Shown here in pieces: positions 23,142 to 34,604 of a stretch of 64,000 bases of DNA. Below the pieces are notes generated by a model, which saw only the letters and a list, made by a program, of their open reading frames with translations, ran no database searches and was not told the DNA's origin. A program made the translations under genes and the position numbers. The stretch's first letter is position 1; each line of letters starts with the position of its first letter. The stretch comes from Symsagittifera roscoffensis (lineage: Eukaryota > Xenacoelomorpha > Acoela > Convolutidae), in the NCBI RefSeq assembly GCF_963678635.1, contig NC_087063.1:67374727-67438726 (forward strand), given 5' to 3'.

Positions 23142-24640
23142 CGGATGTGGTGCCAATGCGCATCCTACTCTTGAACATTTTGAGATTTGTATGTTTACGG
23201 TCCGATTTAATCTGGACGTTTGAGTCTTTGCTGATACGTTTGCAGTTGTCTCCAGCTTTGTTTGAAGCAAAAAAAAAATGGTGCGACCAGTCCAGAAAAT
23301 AAGTTTGTCGACTAATTTTCTAAAACTCAAAGACAGAAACAAGAAGAATGATATCACAATCAAGACCTGAGTTGTGATTGTCCTCCATATTCTGACATTT
23401 AAACTCGTCAAATATTTTCTTAGCATGTTCCAGATTGGCTTCTGATACTGCAATTTTTTTCCACTCAAAATATTGGGTCAATGTTGCAAGGTAGGTGGTT
23501 CTTTCTTGGCAATTTTTTTCTATTGGTAATTTCTATGGGTAAAAAAGGGTAAAAAAACACTTTGTATCCTCTATTGTTTTTTCCGTCTTTTTTGCACGAT
23601 TCGATGAAATGAACCTTTTTTCTCTATCAATTAACCAAATGTAATTTGCGCCATTGCTTTGCAGAACACTCATCGAGTTGGATGGCTAGCAGCCATGCAA
23701 TTCTAGACATATCTGTTAAAGAGTTTTTTCTGGTTGTTATGTCCGATGGCGTAGAATTTAGTTCGTCCTCGACGATTGAATTTTTCATGGGCTCTTTGCA
23801 GAAACTTTGCCATAAATTGACATTGGTCAAAAAAATTTTCGTGCTCTTTTGTAAAATTCAGCACATCCAACAAGTTGATAAGTTCTTGCTCAATAATGAT
23901 TTTTTTTTTGTAGAAAACGTGGAAATCGTCCCTTTGATACTAGGTTTTTCTCGCCAATTGCTGCAACTGATTGAGAAATTTCTTCATGCATTGCCCTGAG
24001 CTGCCATATTCAAAGTAAAGCTGTAAATTTTGGTGCTCAAATACAGCCAAAGATTACCATAAACAACAAATTTTCGATCAAATCGATATGATAATTGCAA
24101 TAGATTTCTAGGGCAGGAATCCCCGTGTTTCAGAAAAGATTCTAAATCGACGAAAATCACAAATGGTACAAACCACAAAGACTAAAGCTTTTTGAACTTG
24201 TATCGGTTGGTTACTTTTTCTGCTGAATGCATGACTACTAGAGCAAGCTTATGGTTCTTGCAAGATTAGGTTTACTGTTCAATTTTTCATCACACCAAAT
24301 AACATGAAAACAGTTTCTGCATAAAAGCATAAGTCACATTGATTTCGCAGATCATTCTTAGCAAATATGTTACAAGTACAATGATGCTTTGTGATACAAA
24401 AGAAGCAGGTCCATGTAAATATCCTATTTTCAGTGCTACCGTCATGGTTTGGTCGTTTTCATATGTACGGCTGCAACAAATGTCCTTCTTGGTACTGGAA
24501 AGCATTTACTCGCACATCTTTGACTTGTTGAAAAATTCCATTCTATGCGAAACTCATGATCAAAACTGAGTTGCGAATGTATCAAGATGTTTTTGCGCCC
24601 ATCTTGCGTACGCGTTTTGTTTGGTCAGAGGTAAACCGAT
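23142..24640 (-). pseudogene. Polinton-type DNA polymerase B, N-terminal half, unit 1
   Basis: Protein-primed family B polymerase of Polinton/adintovirus type; such enzymes copy linear element DNA from a terminal protein. Minus-strand signatures in family order: a Cys-pair segment CDLCFYAE (~24320); the first exonuclease motif PFVIFVDLESFLKHGDSC (~24166), where the usual form is D-F-E; a middle block ending near 23640; KIAVSEANLEHAKK, FKCQNMEDNHNS and CDIILLVSVFEF (~23460-23340), equivalent to the family NM..YH..YL..DVLLLADVFE; and LDWSH(H)FF (~23290), equivalent to LDPAHYY. It ends about where the family RGG motif should follow, so the polymerase active-site motifs are missing. Several frameshifts and stops make it a pseudogene. 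Confidence 0.8.
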
Positions 24641-24689
24641 GCCATGTTTCAAACTCTATGGAACCGTAAAGCAAAGTTGAACCAACAAG

Positions 24690-24724
24690 GGTCGTCGTGA
24701 ATTCTAGTGTTGACGAATTCTAGT
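24690..24724. repeat. 16-bp tandem duplication conserved in all three units
   Basis: GAATTCTAGTGTTGAC occurs twice in a row and is flanked by GTCG and GAC. The same pair stands at ~28343 (unit 2) and, with one change, at ~31859 (unit 3). Confidence 0.8.
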
Positions 24725-24729
24725 GTTGA

Positions 24730-26128
24730 CGACTAGTTCAATTAAATCAAAAATGAGATGATCAATAGATTGGATAAAATTTCGTAGGTTCAAAAAATTC
24801 TTGAATGACGTGTTGCAGAACCCCGCCGCTTCCATATTATGCAAAAGTCTCCAAGACTAATTGCGTTTATCGGACATTTCAAAAAAATATTCGCCTTTTT
24901 ATCCCATGCTTGTCATCGGTTTCATTTGCGCGAAAAACGCTCATCGGGATCTATATCACCAGAAGCTACTATTGCTCTAGCTTTAACTTAGCCATAGATC
25001 GAACTGAATCTGAACTAAGTTTTTCTAGGTCCTTCTGCCAACCAGTCGATTATGAGGTTTGGATTTTTTGTGTCTTCCACAAATTGCAAAATGAAAAATC
25101 AAATCGATTGATCTTCAATTGCTGGTAGGTTTCCGCCGCCCGATCACATACGCTTCGAAAACACCAAAAACCAGACTCTCTTATTTAAATACTGAAGCTC
25201 TTAATTTCATCTCGATTGACAGCTTGCACATCACCGACCGTAGCATCAGCAGTTGCGTTTGTAGTAGCTAAATAAGCATAGCCAAAAATCATAACAGATT
25301 GCCATTAGGTACTCTTAATTGAGCTGATATGATTTCGGCGAGTGGAAACCTAAATGACAATTATCACAAACAGCTGCAAGTTGACCGTGAGAGCAAAGAA
25401 TGGTTTAGCATTTGAGCAGTAAATGGACACTAACTGCATCGATAAACACCAGGAACTTTATCAAGAAGGTTCTCCTTGCGCTCGGGGCGTCTTCGTTGCT
25501 TTTGTTTGCGGAAAAATTTGCAATCAAAATTTCATGAAAATTTTCAAGCAATTAATTTTATGAAAAAACTAGGGCCTAGTGATTTCAAAAAAATTGATAA
25601 GAACGAAAATGGGAAACATCTGTTAGTCTACCAACAGGCGGAATAAGTTGTTTGTGTTTTGTGCGCTCAAATTTGATTTTGCAACTCTTTTTTAGCCAAA
25701 ACTCGAAATAAATTCAAGTTTTCCTCCTTATTTTTCATGCTGTATTATTATTGATTTGTGAAAAAGGTGAGATCAACACAGTAAATTTCCTAAGATGATG
25801 CACAACTTAAATCGTAACTCAATATATCTTCAACTGTTTTAGATGGCATGTGTACACGACCACCACTGGCAGGTACTAATCAAAATGATACCAAGGACTT
25901 GGCCGTAACCAATGGCGCCAGAATCAAACTCTTAATATATAAACTAACTGAACTCAATAAACTGTATATATAACATTCCCTCAAATAGCAATTTTAAATT
26001 GTAATTTAAAATTAGACAACAAACTAAGTTTTGAGTTTTAGACCTACAGTGGTCCGCCCTCTCCCTGGACCTAAATACGAGTTTCTCATCAAGAGTTTTG
26101 TTTTCATCCACTGGATGATTTCGCCTTC
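24730..26128. other. Noncoding/decayed middle of composite unit 1 with LTR-like signals
   Basis: No intact gene. The part at 24805-25128 may be eroded N-terminal polymerase sequence on the minus strand. Near the Gypsy-derived end there are LTR-type landmarks: palindrome TGGCGCCA (25913-25920, which could belong to a primer-binding site on either strand), AATAAA (25956-25961), TATATATAA (25965-25973) and a polypurine tract on the minus strand (AGGGAGAGGGCG, 26055-26066). Two LTR ends cannot be paired, so an LTR is only suspected. The same landmarks recur in units 2 (~29572-29725) and 3 (~33091-33245). Confidence 0.4.
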
Positions 26129-26793
26129 CTAATTTGTGTCACGTTCAGTATCTTCTTCGTCCTTGTTCTTTCTGGTCTTAAAAACGCTGCCAATCATCAC
26201 GCCGCCGATTTTTGTAACTACAGCTCGTTTCCTTGAACTCGTTCGCGATCCCGCCCCATCTGAATCCTGCGACTCCTGGCTCGAACACGACAGTAATCGT
26301 TGCTTTCTTACACGCTCAGCCTTCTTTTTCGATATCTTCCCCGTTTCCACTCCGCCGCTCACATTAGGCACACTTCCTACTTTTTCGATACTAGCCTCCT
26401 CCGACCGTTCAATCCCCGTATGTTCTCCCTCGGATGGTTTCGCTCCGCATCCGCCGAATGGCTTCACTCCGCCTTCTGTATTCTTTTTGGCCAGTGGCGT
26501 GCTTGACCTGTCCCTATGGCTGGGGCCAGCCTCCAGCTCGTCACCCATTGCCCCCAGTCCAGTATATTGCGTATTTTGCAGTGGCTCGTATTCAAAACCC
26601 GATTCGGAGTCGTCATTGTCGTCCCAATTTTGCGGTTTTGCTCGCGTCCCAGCTTGTAGAATTTTCCTCGCGCTTGCTCCCGCTGCTTTTTCTGCTTTTG
26701 CTTTTTTCTGGTCGGCCCTTTTTTCTCACATAAACCATCGCTGGAGGTTTTGATGTTATCTTCTTGGAGAATTCCGATGCGGCCAAATTTAGC
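26129..26793 (-). pseudogene. Gypsy pol 3' coding end (Lys/acid-rich tail), unit 1
   Basis: Minus-strand frame with stop at 26129, open upstream at least to ~26660. It contains QNWDDNDDSESGFEYEP, then MGDELEAGPSHRDRSSTPLA (26548), KKNTEGGVKPFGGCGAKP, a basic SKKKAERVRKQR and the end KNKDEEDTERDTN. In unit 3 the homologous frame is contiguous with the integrase zinc finger of a Ty3/Gypsy-like element, so it is read as the C-terminal tail of that polyprotein. The + strand Gypsy at 51.7-56.3 kb has a related tail (NWGVQSESEYGG). An indel around 26700 shifts the frame near the 5' end. It is separated from any catalytic Gypsy domain. Confidence 0.65.
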
Positions 26794-28290
26794 CATCGGA
26801 TGTGCCAACGCGCATCCTACTCTTGACCATTTTGAGACGTCTATGTCTACGGTATGATATAATCTGGACGGTTGAGTCTTTGCTGATAGGTTTGCAGTTG
26901 TCTCCAGCTTTGTTTGAAGCAAAAAAATGGTGCGACCAGACCAGAAGATAAGTTTGTCGACTAATTTTCTAAAATTCAAAGACGGAAACAAGAAGAATGA
27001 TATCACAATCAAGACCTGAGTTGTGATTGTCCTCCATATTCTGACATTTAAACTCGTCAAATATTTTCTTAGCATGTTCCAGATTGGCTTCTGATACTGC
27101 AATTTTTTTCCACTCAAAATATTGGGTCAATGTTGCAAGGTAGGTGGTTCTTTCTTGGCAATTTTTTTCTATTGGTAATTTCTATGGGTGAAAAAGGGTA
27201 AAAAAACACTTTGTATCCTCTATTGTTTTTTCCGTCTTTTTTGCACGATTCGATGAAATGAACCTTTTTTCTCTATCAATTAACCAAATGTAATTTGCGC
27301 CATTGCTGTGCAGAACACTCATCGAGTTGGATGGCTAGCAGCCATGCAATTCTAGACATATCTGTTAAAGCTTTTTTTCTGGTTGTTATGTCCGATGGCG
27401 TAGAATTTAGTTCGTCCTCGACGATTGAATTATTCATGGGCTCTTTGCACAAACTTTGCCATAAAATGACATTGGTCAAAAAAATTTTCGTGCTCTTTTG
27501 TAAAACTCAGCACATCCAACAAGTGGATAATTCCTTGTTCAACAATGATTTTTTTGTAGAAAACGTCGAAATCGTCCCTTTGATACTACTTTTCTCTCGC
27601 CAAATGCTGCAACTGATTGAAAAAATTCTTCATGCATTGCTCTGAGCTGGTCAAAGTAGGCTCTAAATTTTGGTGCTCAAATACAGCCAAAGGTTACCAC
27701 AAACAACAAGTTTTCAAACAAATTGATATGATAATTGAGAAAGATTTCTAGGGCAAGAATCCCCGTGTTTCAGAAAAAATTCTAAATCGAAGAAAATCAC
27801 AAATGGTACAAACCACAAAGACTAAAGCTTTTTGAACTTGTATCGGTTGATTACTTTTTCTGCTGAATGCATGACTACTAGATCAAGCTTATGTTTCTTG
27901 CAAGATTGGGTTTACTGTTCATTTTTTCATCACACCAAATAACATGAAAACAGTTTCTGCATAAAAGCAAAAATCACATTGATTTCGCAGATCATTCTTA
28001 GCAAATCTATTACAAGTACATAATGATGCTTTGTGATACAAAAGAAGCAGGTCCATGTAAATATCCTATTTTCAGTGCTACCGTCATGGTTTGGTCGTTT
28101 TCATATGTACGAATGCTACAAATGTCCTTCTTGGTACTGGAAAGCATTTACCCGCACATCTTTGACTTGTTGAAAAATTCCATTCTATGCGAAACTCATG
28201 GGCAAAATTGAGTTGTGAATGTATCAAGATGTTTTTGCGCCCCTCTTGCGTACGCGTTTTTGTTTGGTCAGAAGTAAACCGATGCCATGT
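26794..28290 (-). pseudogene. Polinton-type DNA polymerase B, N-terminal half, unit 2
   Basis: Same motifs as in unit 1: KIAVSEANLEHAKK and NMEDNHNS (~27110-27018) and the middle block (27479-27276, WLLAIQLDECSAQQWRK in a neighbouring frame). The exonuclease motif region (~27820-27780) has extra changes. The end near 26860 (TVDIDVSKWSRVG) corresponds to the family TDVD...KGIRGG motif with RGG changed. It is broken by frameshifts and truncated at the unit boundary. Confidence 0.75.
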
Positions 28291-28329
28291 TTCAAACTCT
28301 ATGGAACCGTAAAGCAAAGTTGAAACCAA

Positions 28330-29787
28330 CAAGGGTCGTCGTGAATTCTAGTGTTGACGAATTCTAGTGTTGACGACTAGTTCAATTAAATCAAAAATGA
28401 GATGATCAAGAGATTGGATAAAATTTCGATAGTTCAAAAAATTCTTGAATGACGTGTTGCAGAACCCCGCCGCTTCCATAATATGCAAAAGTTTCTAAGA
28501 CCAATTGCGTTTTTTGGAAATTTCAAAAGAAAAATCGCCTTACTATCCCATGCTTGTCATCGGTTTCATTTGCGCGAAAAACGCTCATCGGGATCTATAT
28601 CACCAGAAGCTACTATTGCTGTAGCTTTAACTAAGCTTTAGTTTGAACTAAAGCTGAACTAAGGTTTTCTAGGTCCTTCTGCCAACCAGTCGATTATGAC
28701 GTTTTGATTTTTTTGTGTCTTCCATAAATTGCAAAATGAAAAATAAAATCGATTGATCTTCAATTGCTGGTAGATTTTCGCCGGCCGATCACATACGCCT
28801 CGAAAACACCAAAACCAGACTCTCTTATTTAAACACTGAAGCTGTTAATTTCATCTCGATCGACAGCTTGCACATCACCGACCGCAGCATCAGCAGTTGC
28901 AATTGTAGTAGCTAAATAAGCAAAGCCAAATTTCATAACAGTTAGGACATTAGCTACTCTTAATTGAGTTGATATGTTTTCAGCGAGTGGAAACCCACTT
29001 GAGAATTATCACAAACAGCTGCAAGTTGACCGTGAGAGTAAAGAATGATTTTGCGCTTTTTTAGAGCATTTGAGCAATAAATGGACACTAATTGCATCGA
29101 TAAACATCAGGAACTTTATCAAGAAGGTGCTCGTTGCGTTCGAGGCGTCTTCGGTTGCTTTTGTTTGCGGGAAAAAAATGCAATCAAATTTTCATGAAAA
29201 TTTTCAAGCAATTAATTTTATGAAAAAACTTGAGCCTAGTGATTTCAAAAAAAACTGATAAGAACGAAAATGGGAAACATCTGTTTGTCTACCAACAGGC
29301 AGAATAAGTTATTTGTGTTTTGTGCGCTCAAATTTGAGTTTGCATTTTTTAAAGCCAAAACTCGAAATAAATTCAAGTTTTCCTCCTTAGTTTTTATGCT
29401 GTTTTATTATTGATTTGTGAAAAAGGTGAGATCAAAACAGTAAATTTATTAAGATAATGCACAACTTAAATCGTAATTCAATATAGCTTCAACTGTTTTA
29501 GATGGCAAGTGTACACGACCACCACTGGCAGGTACTAATCAAAATGACACTAAGGACTTGGCCGTAACCAATGGCGCCAGAATCAAACTCCTAATATATA
29601 AACTAACTGAACTCAATAAACTGTATATATAAAATTCCCTCAAATAGCAATTTTGAATTGTAATTTACAATTAGACAACAAACTAAGTTTTGAGTTCTAG
29701 ACCTACAGTGGTCCGCCCTCTCCCTGGACCTAAATACGAGTTCCTCATCAAGAGTTTCGTTTTCATCCACTGGATGATTTCGCCTTC
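28330..29787. other. Noncoding/decayed middle of composite unit 2
   Basis: Counterpart of 24730-26128. Carries the 16-bp tandem pair, TGGCGCCA, AATAAA, a TATATATAA box and the minus-strand polypurine tract. No intact gene is seen. Confidence 0.5.
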
Positions 29788-30271
29788 CTAATTTGTGTCA
29801 CGTTCAGTATCTATTTCGTCCTTGTTCTTTCTGGTCTTAAAAACGCTGTCAATCATCACGTCGCCGATTTTTGTAACTACAGCTCGTTTCCTTGAACTCT
29901 TTCGCGATCCCGCCCTATCTGAATCCTGCGACTCCTGGCTCGAACACGGCAGTAATCTTTGCTTTCTTACATGCTCAGCTTTCTTTTTCGATATTTCCCC
30001 GTTTCCACTCCGACGCTCACATTAGGCACACTTCCCGCTTTTTCGATACTAGCCTCCTCCCGCCGTTCAATCCCCGTATGTTCGCCATCGGATGGTTTTG
30101 CTCCGCATCCGTCGGATGGCTTCGCTCCGCCTTCTGTATTCCTTTTGGCCAGTGGCGTGCTTGATCCGCTTTTTTCTGGTCGGCCCTTCTTTTCACATAA
30201 ACCATCGTTTTGACGTTTATCGAGGTTTTGACGTTATCTTCTTCGAGAATTCCGTTGCGACCGAATTTAGC
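29788..30271 (-). pseudogene. Gypsy pol 3' coding end, unit 2 (internally deleted)
   Basis: The frame is homologous to the unit 1 tail but lacks the acidic SESGFEYEP segment through ~190 bp of deletion and has a small direct duplication (GTTTTGACGTTTATCGAGGT) near 30205. The last 35 or so codons, ending in D-T-N, are kept. Confidence 0.6.
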
Positions 30272-31830
30272 CATCGGATGTGGTGCCAACTCGCATCATA
30301 CTCTTGACAATTTTGAGATGTCTATGTCTACGGTATGATATAATCTGGACGGTTGAGTCTTTGCTGATACGTTTGCAGTTGTCTCCAGCTTTGTTTGAAG
30401 CAAAAAAAATGGTGCGACCAGACCAGAAGATAAGTTTGTTGACTAATTTTCTAAAATTTAAAGACGGAAACAAGAAGAATTATATCACAATCAAGACCTG
30501 AGTTGTGATTGTCCTCCATATTCTGACATTTAAACTCGTCAAATACTTTCTTAGCATGTTCCAGATTGGCTTCTGATACTGCAATTTTTTTCCACTCAAA
30601 ATAATGGGTCAATGTTGCAAGGTGGGTAGTTCTTTCTTGGCAATTTTTTTCTATTGGTAATTTCTATGGGTTAAAACGGGTAAAAAAATACTTCGTATCC
30701 TCTATTGATTTTTGGGTCTTTTTAGCACGATTCAATGAACTTGTAGTAATCGAAAAAATTTTCCTCAACTCCGTTTTTCCGTTTCAGTTAACCAAATGTA
30801 TTTTGCGCAAATGCTTTGCAGAACACTCATCGAGTTGGATGGCTAGCAGCCATGCAGTTCTAGACATTTCTGTTAAAAAGTTTTTTTTCTGGTTGTTATG
30901 TCCGATGGCTTGGAATTAGTTCGTCCTCGACGATTGAATTTTTCATGGGCTCTTTGCAGAAACTTTGCCATAAATTTACATTGGTCAAAAAATTTTCGTG
31001 CTCCTTTGTAAAATTCGGCACATCCAACAAGTTGATAATTACTTGTTCAATAATGATTTTTTTTTGTAGAAAACGTGGAAATCGTCCCTTTGATACTAGG
31101 TTTTTCTCGCCAATTGCTGCAACTGATTGAGAAATTTCTTCATGCATTGCCCTGAGCTGCCATATTCAAAGTAAAGCTGTAAATTTTGGTGCTCAAATAC
31201 AGCCAAAGATTACCATAAACAACAAATTTTCGATCAAATCGATATGATAATTGCAATAGATTTCTAGGGCAGGAATCCCCGTGTTTCAGAAAAGGTTCTA
31301 AATCGACGAAAATCACAAATGGTACAAACCACAAAGACTAAAGCTTTTTGAACTTGTATCGGTTGGTTACTTTTTCTGCTGAATGCATGACTACTAGAGC
31401 AAGCTTATGGTTCTTGCAAGATTAGGTTTACTGTTCAATTTTTCATCACACCAAATAATATGAAAACAGTTTCTGCATGAAAGCATAAGTCACATTGATT
31501 TCGCAGATCATTCTTAGCAAATATGTTACAAGTACATGGTGATGCTTTGTGATACAAAGGAAGCAGGTCCATATAAAATATCCTGTTTTCAGTGTTACCG
31601 TCATGGTTTGATCGTTTTCATATGTACGACTGCAAAAAATGTCCTTCTTGGTACTGGAAAGCATTTACCCGCACATCTTTGACTTGTTGAAAAATTCCAT
31701 TCTATGCAAAACTCATGGGCAAAATTGAGTTGTGAATGTATCAAGATGTTTTTGCGCCCCTCTTGCGTACGCGTTTTTGTTTGGTCAGAGGTAAATCGAT
31801 GCCATTTTTCAAACTCTATGGAACGGTAAA
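30272..31830 (-). pseudogene. Polinton-type DNA polymerase B, N-terminal half, unit 3
   Basis: Minus-strand motifs: PFVIFVDLEPFLKHGDSC (frame 31334-31140, the exonuclease motif with Ser changed to Pro), the middle block GRFPRFLQKKIIIEQ and NFTKEHENFLTNVNLWQSF (31147-30896), then the NMEDNHNS block (~30520). It is the most continuous of the copies in the middle part, but still has frameshifts and ends before the polymerase catalytic motifs. Confidence 0.78.
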
Positions 31831-31859
31831 GCAAAGTTGAAACCAACAAGGGTCGTCGT

Positions 31860-33309
31860 GAATTCTAGTGTTGACGAAATCTAGTGTTGACGACTAGTTC
31901 AATTAAATCAAAACTGAGATGATCAATAGGTTGGATAACATTTCGCAAGTTCAAAAAATTCTTGAATGACGTGTTGCAGAACCCCATCGCTTCCATAATA
32001 TGCAAAAATCTCTAAGACCAATTGCGTTTTTCGGACATTTCAAAAAAAATGTCGCCTTTTCATCCCATGCTTGTCATCGGTTTCATTTGCGCAAAAAATG
32101 CTCATAGGGATCTATATCACCAGAAGCTACTATTGCTCTAGTTTTAACTAAGCCTTAGTTTGAACTAAAGCTGAAGTAAATTTTTCTAGGTTTTTCTGCC
32201 AACCAGTCGATTATGAGGTTTTGATTTTTTTGGTGTCTTCCACAAATTGCAAAATGAAAGATCAAATCGATTGATCTTCAATTGCTGGTAGGTTTTCGCC
32301 GGCCGATCACATACGCCTCGAAAACACCAAAACCAGACTCTCTTGTTTAAACACTGAAGCTGTTAATTTCATCTCGATCGACAGCTTGCACATCACCGAC
32401 CGCAGCATCAGCAGTTGCAATTGTAGTAGCTAAATAAGCAAAGCCAAACTCCATAACAGTTAGGCCATTAGCTACTCTTAATTGAGCTGATATGTTTTCA
32501 GCAAGTGGAAACCCAATTGACAATTATAACAAACAACTGCAAGTTGACCGTGAGAGTAAAGAATGATTTTGCGCTTTTTTAGAGCATTTGAGCAGTAAAT
32601 CGACACTAATTGCATCGTTAAACAACAGGAACTTTATCAAGAAGGTGCTCGTTGCGCTCGAGGCGTCTTCAGTTGCTTTTGTTTGCGGAAAAAAAATTAA
32701 TCAAAATTTCATGAAAATTTTCAAGCAATTAATTTTTTGAAAAAACTAGAGCCTAGTGATTTCAAAAAAATTGGTAAGAACAAAAATGGGAAACATCTGT
32801 TTGTCTACCAACAGGCGGAATAAGTTGTTTGTGTTTTGTGCGCTCAAATTTGAGTTTGAAACTTTATTCGAGCCAAAACTCAAAATAAATTCAAGTTTTT
32901 CTCCTTATTTTTCATGCTGTATTATAATTGATTTGTGAAAAAGGTGAGATCAATACTGTAAATTTCCTAAGATAATGCACAACTTAAATCGTAACGCAAA
33001 ATAGCTTCAACTGTTTTAGATGGCAAGTGTACAAGACCACCACTGGCAGGTACTAATCAAAATGACACCAAGGACTTGGCCGTAACCAATGGCGCCAGAA
33101 TCAAACTCCTAATATATAAACTAACTGAATTCAATAAACTGTATTTATAACATTCCCTCAAATAGCAATTTTAATTTGTAATTTAAAATCAGACAACAAA
33201 CTAAATTCTGAGTTTTAGACCTACAGTGGTCCGCCCTCTCCCTGAACTTAAATACGAGTTTCTCATCAAGAGTTTTATGTTCATCCACTGGATGATTTCG
33301 CCTTCCTAA
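31860..33309. other. Noncoding/decayed middle of composite unit 3
   Basis: Counterpart of 24730-26128, with TGGCGCCA (~33091), AATAAA and a TATTTATAA box. A 60-codon plus-strand frame at 32756-32938 has no recognisable content. Confidence 0.5.
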
Positions 33310-34003
33310 TTTGTGTCACATTCAGTATCTTCTTCGTCCTTGTTCTTTCTGGTCTTAAAAACGCTGTCAATCATCACGTCGCCAATTTTTGTAACTTCAG
33401 CTCGTTTCCTTGAACTCTTTCGCGATCCCGCCCCATCTGAATCCTGCGACTCCTGGCTCGAACACGACAGTAATCATTGCTTTCTTACACGCTCAGTCTT
33501 CTTTTTCGACATCTTCCCCGTTTCCACTCCGCCGCTCACATTCGGCACACTTCCCGCTTTTTCGATACTAGCCTCCTCCGACCGTTCAATCCCCGTATGT
33601 TCTCCCTCGGATGGTTTCGCTCCGCATCCGCCGAATGGCTTCGCTCCGCCTTCTGTATTCTTTTTGGCCAGTGGCGTGCTTGACCTGTCCCTATGGCTGG
33701 GGCCAGCCTCCAGCTAGTCACCCATTGCCCCCAGTCCAGTATATCGCGTAATTTGCAGTGGCTCGTATTCAAAACCCGATTCGGAGTCGTCATCGTCGTC
33801 CCAGTTTTGCGATTTTGCTCGCTTCCCAGCTTGTAGAGTTTTCCTCGCACTTGCTCCCGCTGCTTTTTCAGCTTCCGCTTTTTTCTGGTCGCCCCTTCTT
33901 TTCACATCGACCATCGTTGGAGATTTTGGCGTTATCTTCTTCGAGAATTCCGATGCAGCCGAATTTAGCGCTTTTTCCGCGACTCCACTTTTTTTTTATT
34001 GCT
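33310..34003 (-). pseudogene. Gypsy pol C-terminal tail, unit 3
   Basis: The Lys-rich KKITPKSPTMVDVKRRGDQK, GASARKTLQAGKRAKSQNW and acidic DDDDDSESGFEYEP segments are in frame with each other. The frame changes relative to the zinc-finger frame at an A9 run (T9 on the plus strand, ~33991-33999), and a stop replaces Glu after AMGD at ~33714. A further stop replaces Arg in the VRKQ segment (~33470). Confidence 0.65.
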
Positions 34004-34594
34004 CTATTTGATGCGTTGGAACAAGAGTTCCGTCCGCTTGTTTGGACGCTTTGGCGTCTGCGCCTCTGACTGCCGCTTTTTCACTCCCTCGGAGTTTTTG
34101 GAAGCAGCAACTAACGCCGAGCCCCGATCAGCAATGGACACCAACTGGTCCTCTGCAAGTTTTCTTGGATGGTTTATATGCTCGACGTCATAGTCGACAT
34201 CCGACCTGTCCTCCCATTTAGTTGCCATTGGGTGCGGAAATTTGACCGCCCGCGGGTCATTAGAATCTGCTTTAGTGCACTCTTTGCACCCATCTGCGGC
34301 AGCCACCAAACTCCGGTGGAGGTAGGGGAACCACACGTCCCTTGCCGCATCGAACATGTTTGATCGACAGTGGTTGAAACAATGGATCCGATTGACCACC
34401 GCTTTCCTGAGAGGAACTGGGATGACGAGTCGCTCGTCCATCCACGGGCAATTTTCACGGACATGGAAGTCATGAGTGTGCTGTCCCAAATTAGCACCCA
34501 TTGCTCGTACTTTTCTCTCAATTTCGGGATTTTTATTCTGCACCAACTCCTTAATAGCGCGAATTTGAAGGTCTCCTTTGTAGTAAGCCTCCAC
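34004..34594 (-). pseudogene. Gypsy integrase zinc-finger domain without catalytic core
   Basis: 196 codons. The HHCC finger is visible: His71 and His75 in NRIHCFNHCRSNMF and Cys103 and Cys106 in DGCKECTKAD (34384-34277). In intact integrases of this class a ~150-residue catalytic core with D, D and E follows. Here the frame goes at once into VEHINHPRKLAEDQL and a basic KKRQSEAQTPKRPNKR tail. An internal deletion of ~0.5 kb is the simplest reading, since the sister element at 55.6-55.9 kb still has the core. Confidence 0.75.
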
Positions 34595-34604
34595 TAGTTA
34601 GAGG

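Larger units (their letters stand above)
23142..26793 (-). repeat. Composite tandem unit 1 (polymerase B fragment + Gypsy 3' coding end)
   Basis: First of three direct repeats of 3652, 3478 and 3698 bp. Read on the minus strand, each unit starts at the junction sequence GCTAAATT, runs through a Lys/acid-rich reading frame, a ~1-kb noncoding part and a truncated polymerase B region, and ends at CATCCG(A/T). The plus-strand boundary AATTTAGC|CATCGGAT is identical between units 1/2 and 2/3. Similarity between units is very high by eye across their whole length, so the tandem duplication is much younger than the polymerase fragments at 19.8-21.4 kb. Confidence 0.85.
26794..30271 (-). repeat. Composite tandem unit 2
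   Basis: Same organisation as unit 1, shorter mainly because ~190 bp is missing from the Gypsy-derived tail (after TTGATC at ~30165, where units 1 and 3 continue with CCTGTCCCTATGGCTGG). Boundaries on both sides are the sequence AATTTAGC|CATCGGAT. Confidence 0.85.
30272..33969 (-). repeat. Composite tandem unit 3, continuous with the Gypsy element
   Basis: Third direct repeat. Its right boundary (AATTTAGC at 33962-33969) is followed by GCTTTTTCCGCGACTCC, Gypsy sequence, and not by another polymerase fragment. This shows the original linkage from which units 1 and 2 were copied. Confidence 0.85.

Noticed and set aside
26136-26753. 205-codon plus-strand frame rich in Ser, Phe and Pro
   Set aside because: It is antisense to the Gypsy tail, whose minus frame is shared with two other copies and has a sister in another element.
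26464-27117. 217-codon minus-strand frame crossing the unit 1/2 junction
   Set aside because: It reads the polymerase block and the Gypsy tail in wrong frames. The frames that match the families are others, so it is a chimeric shadow.
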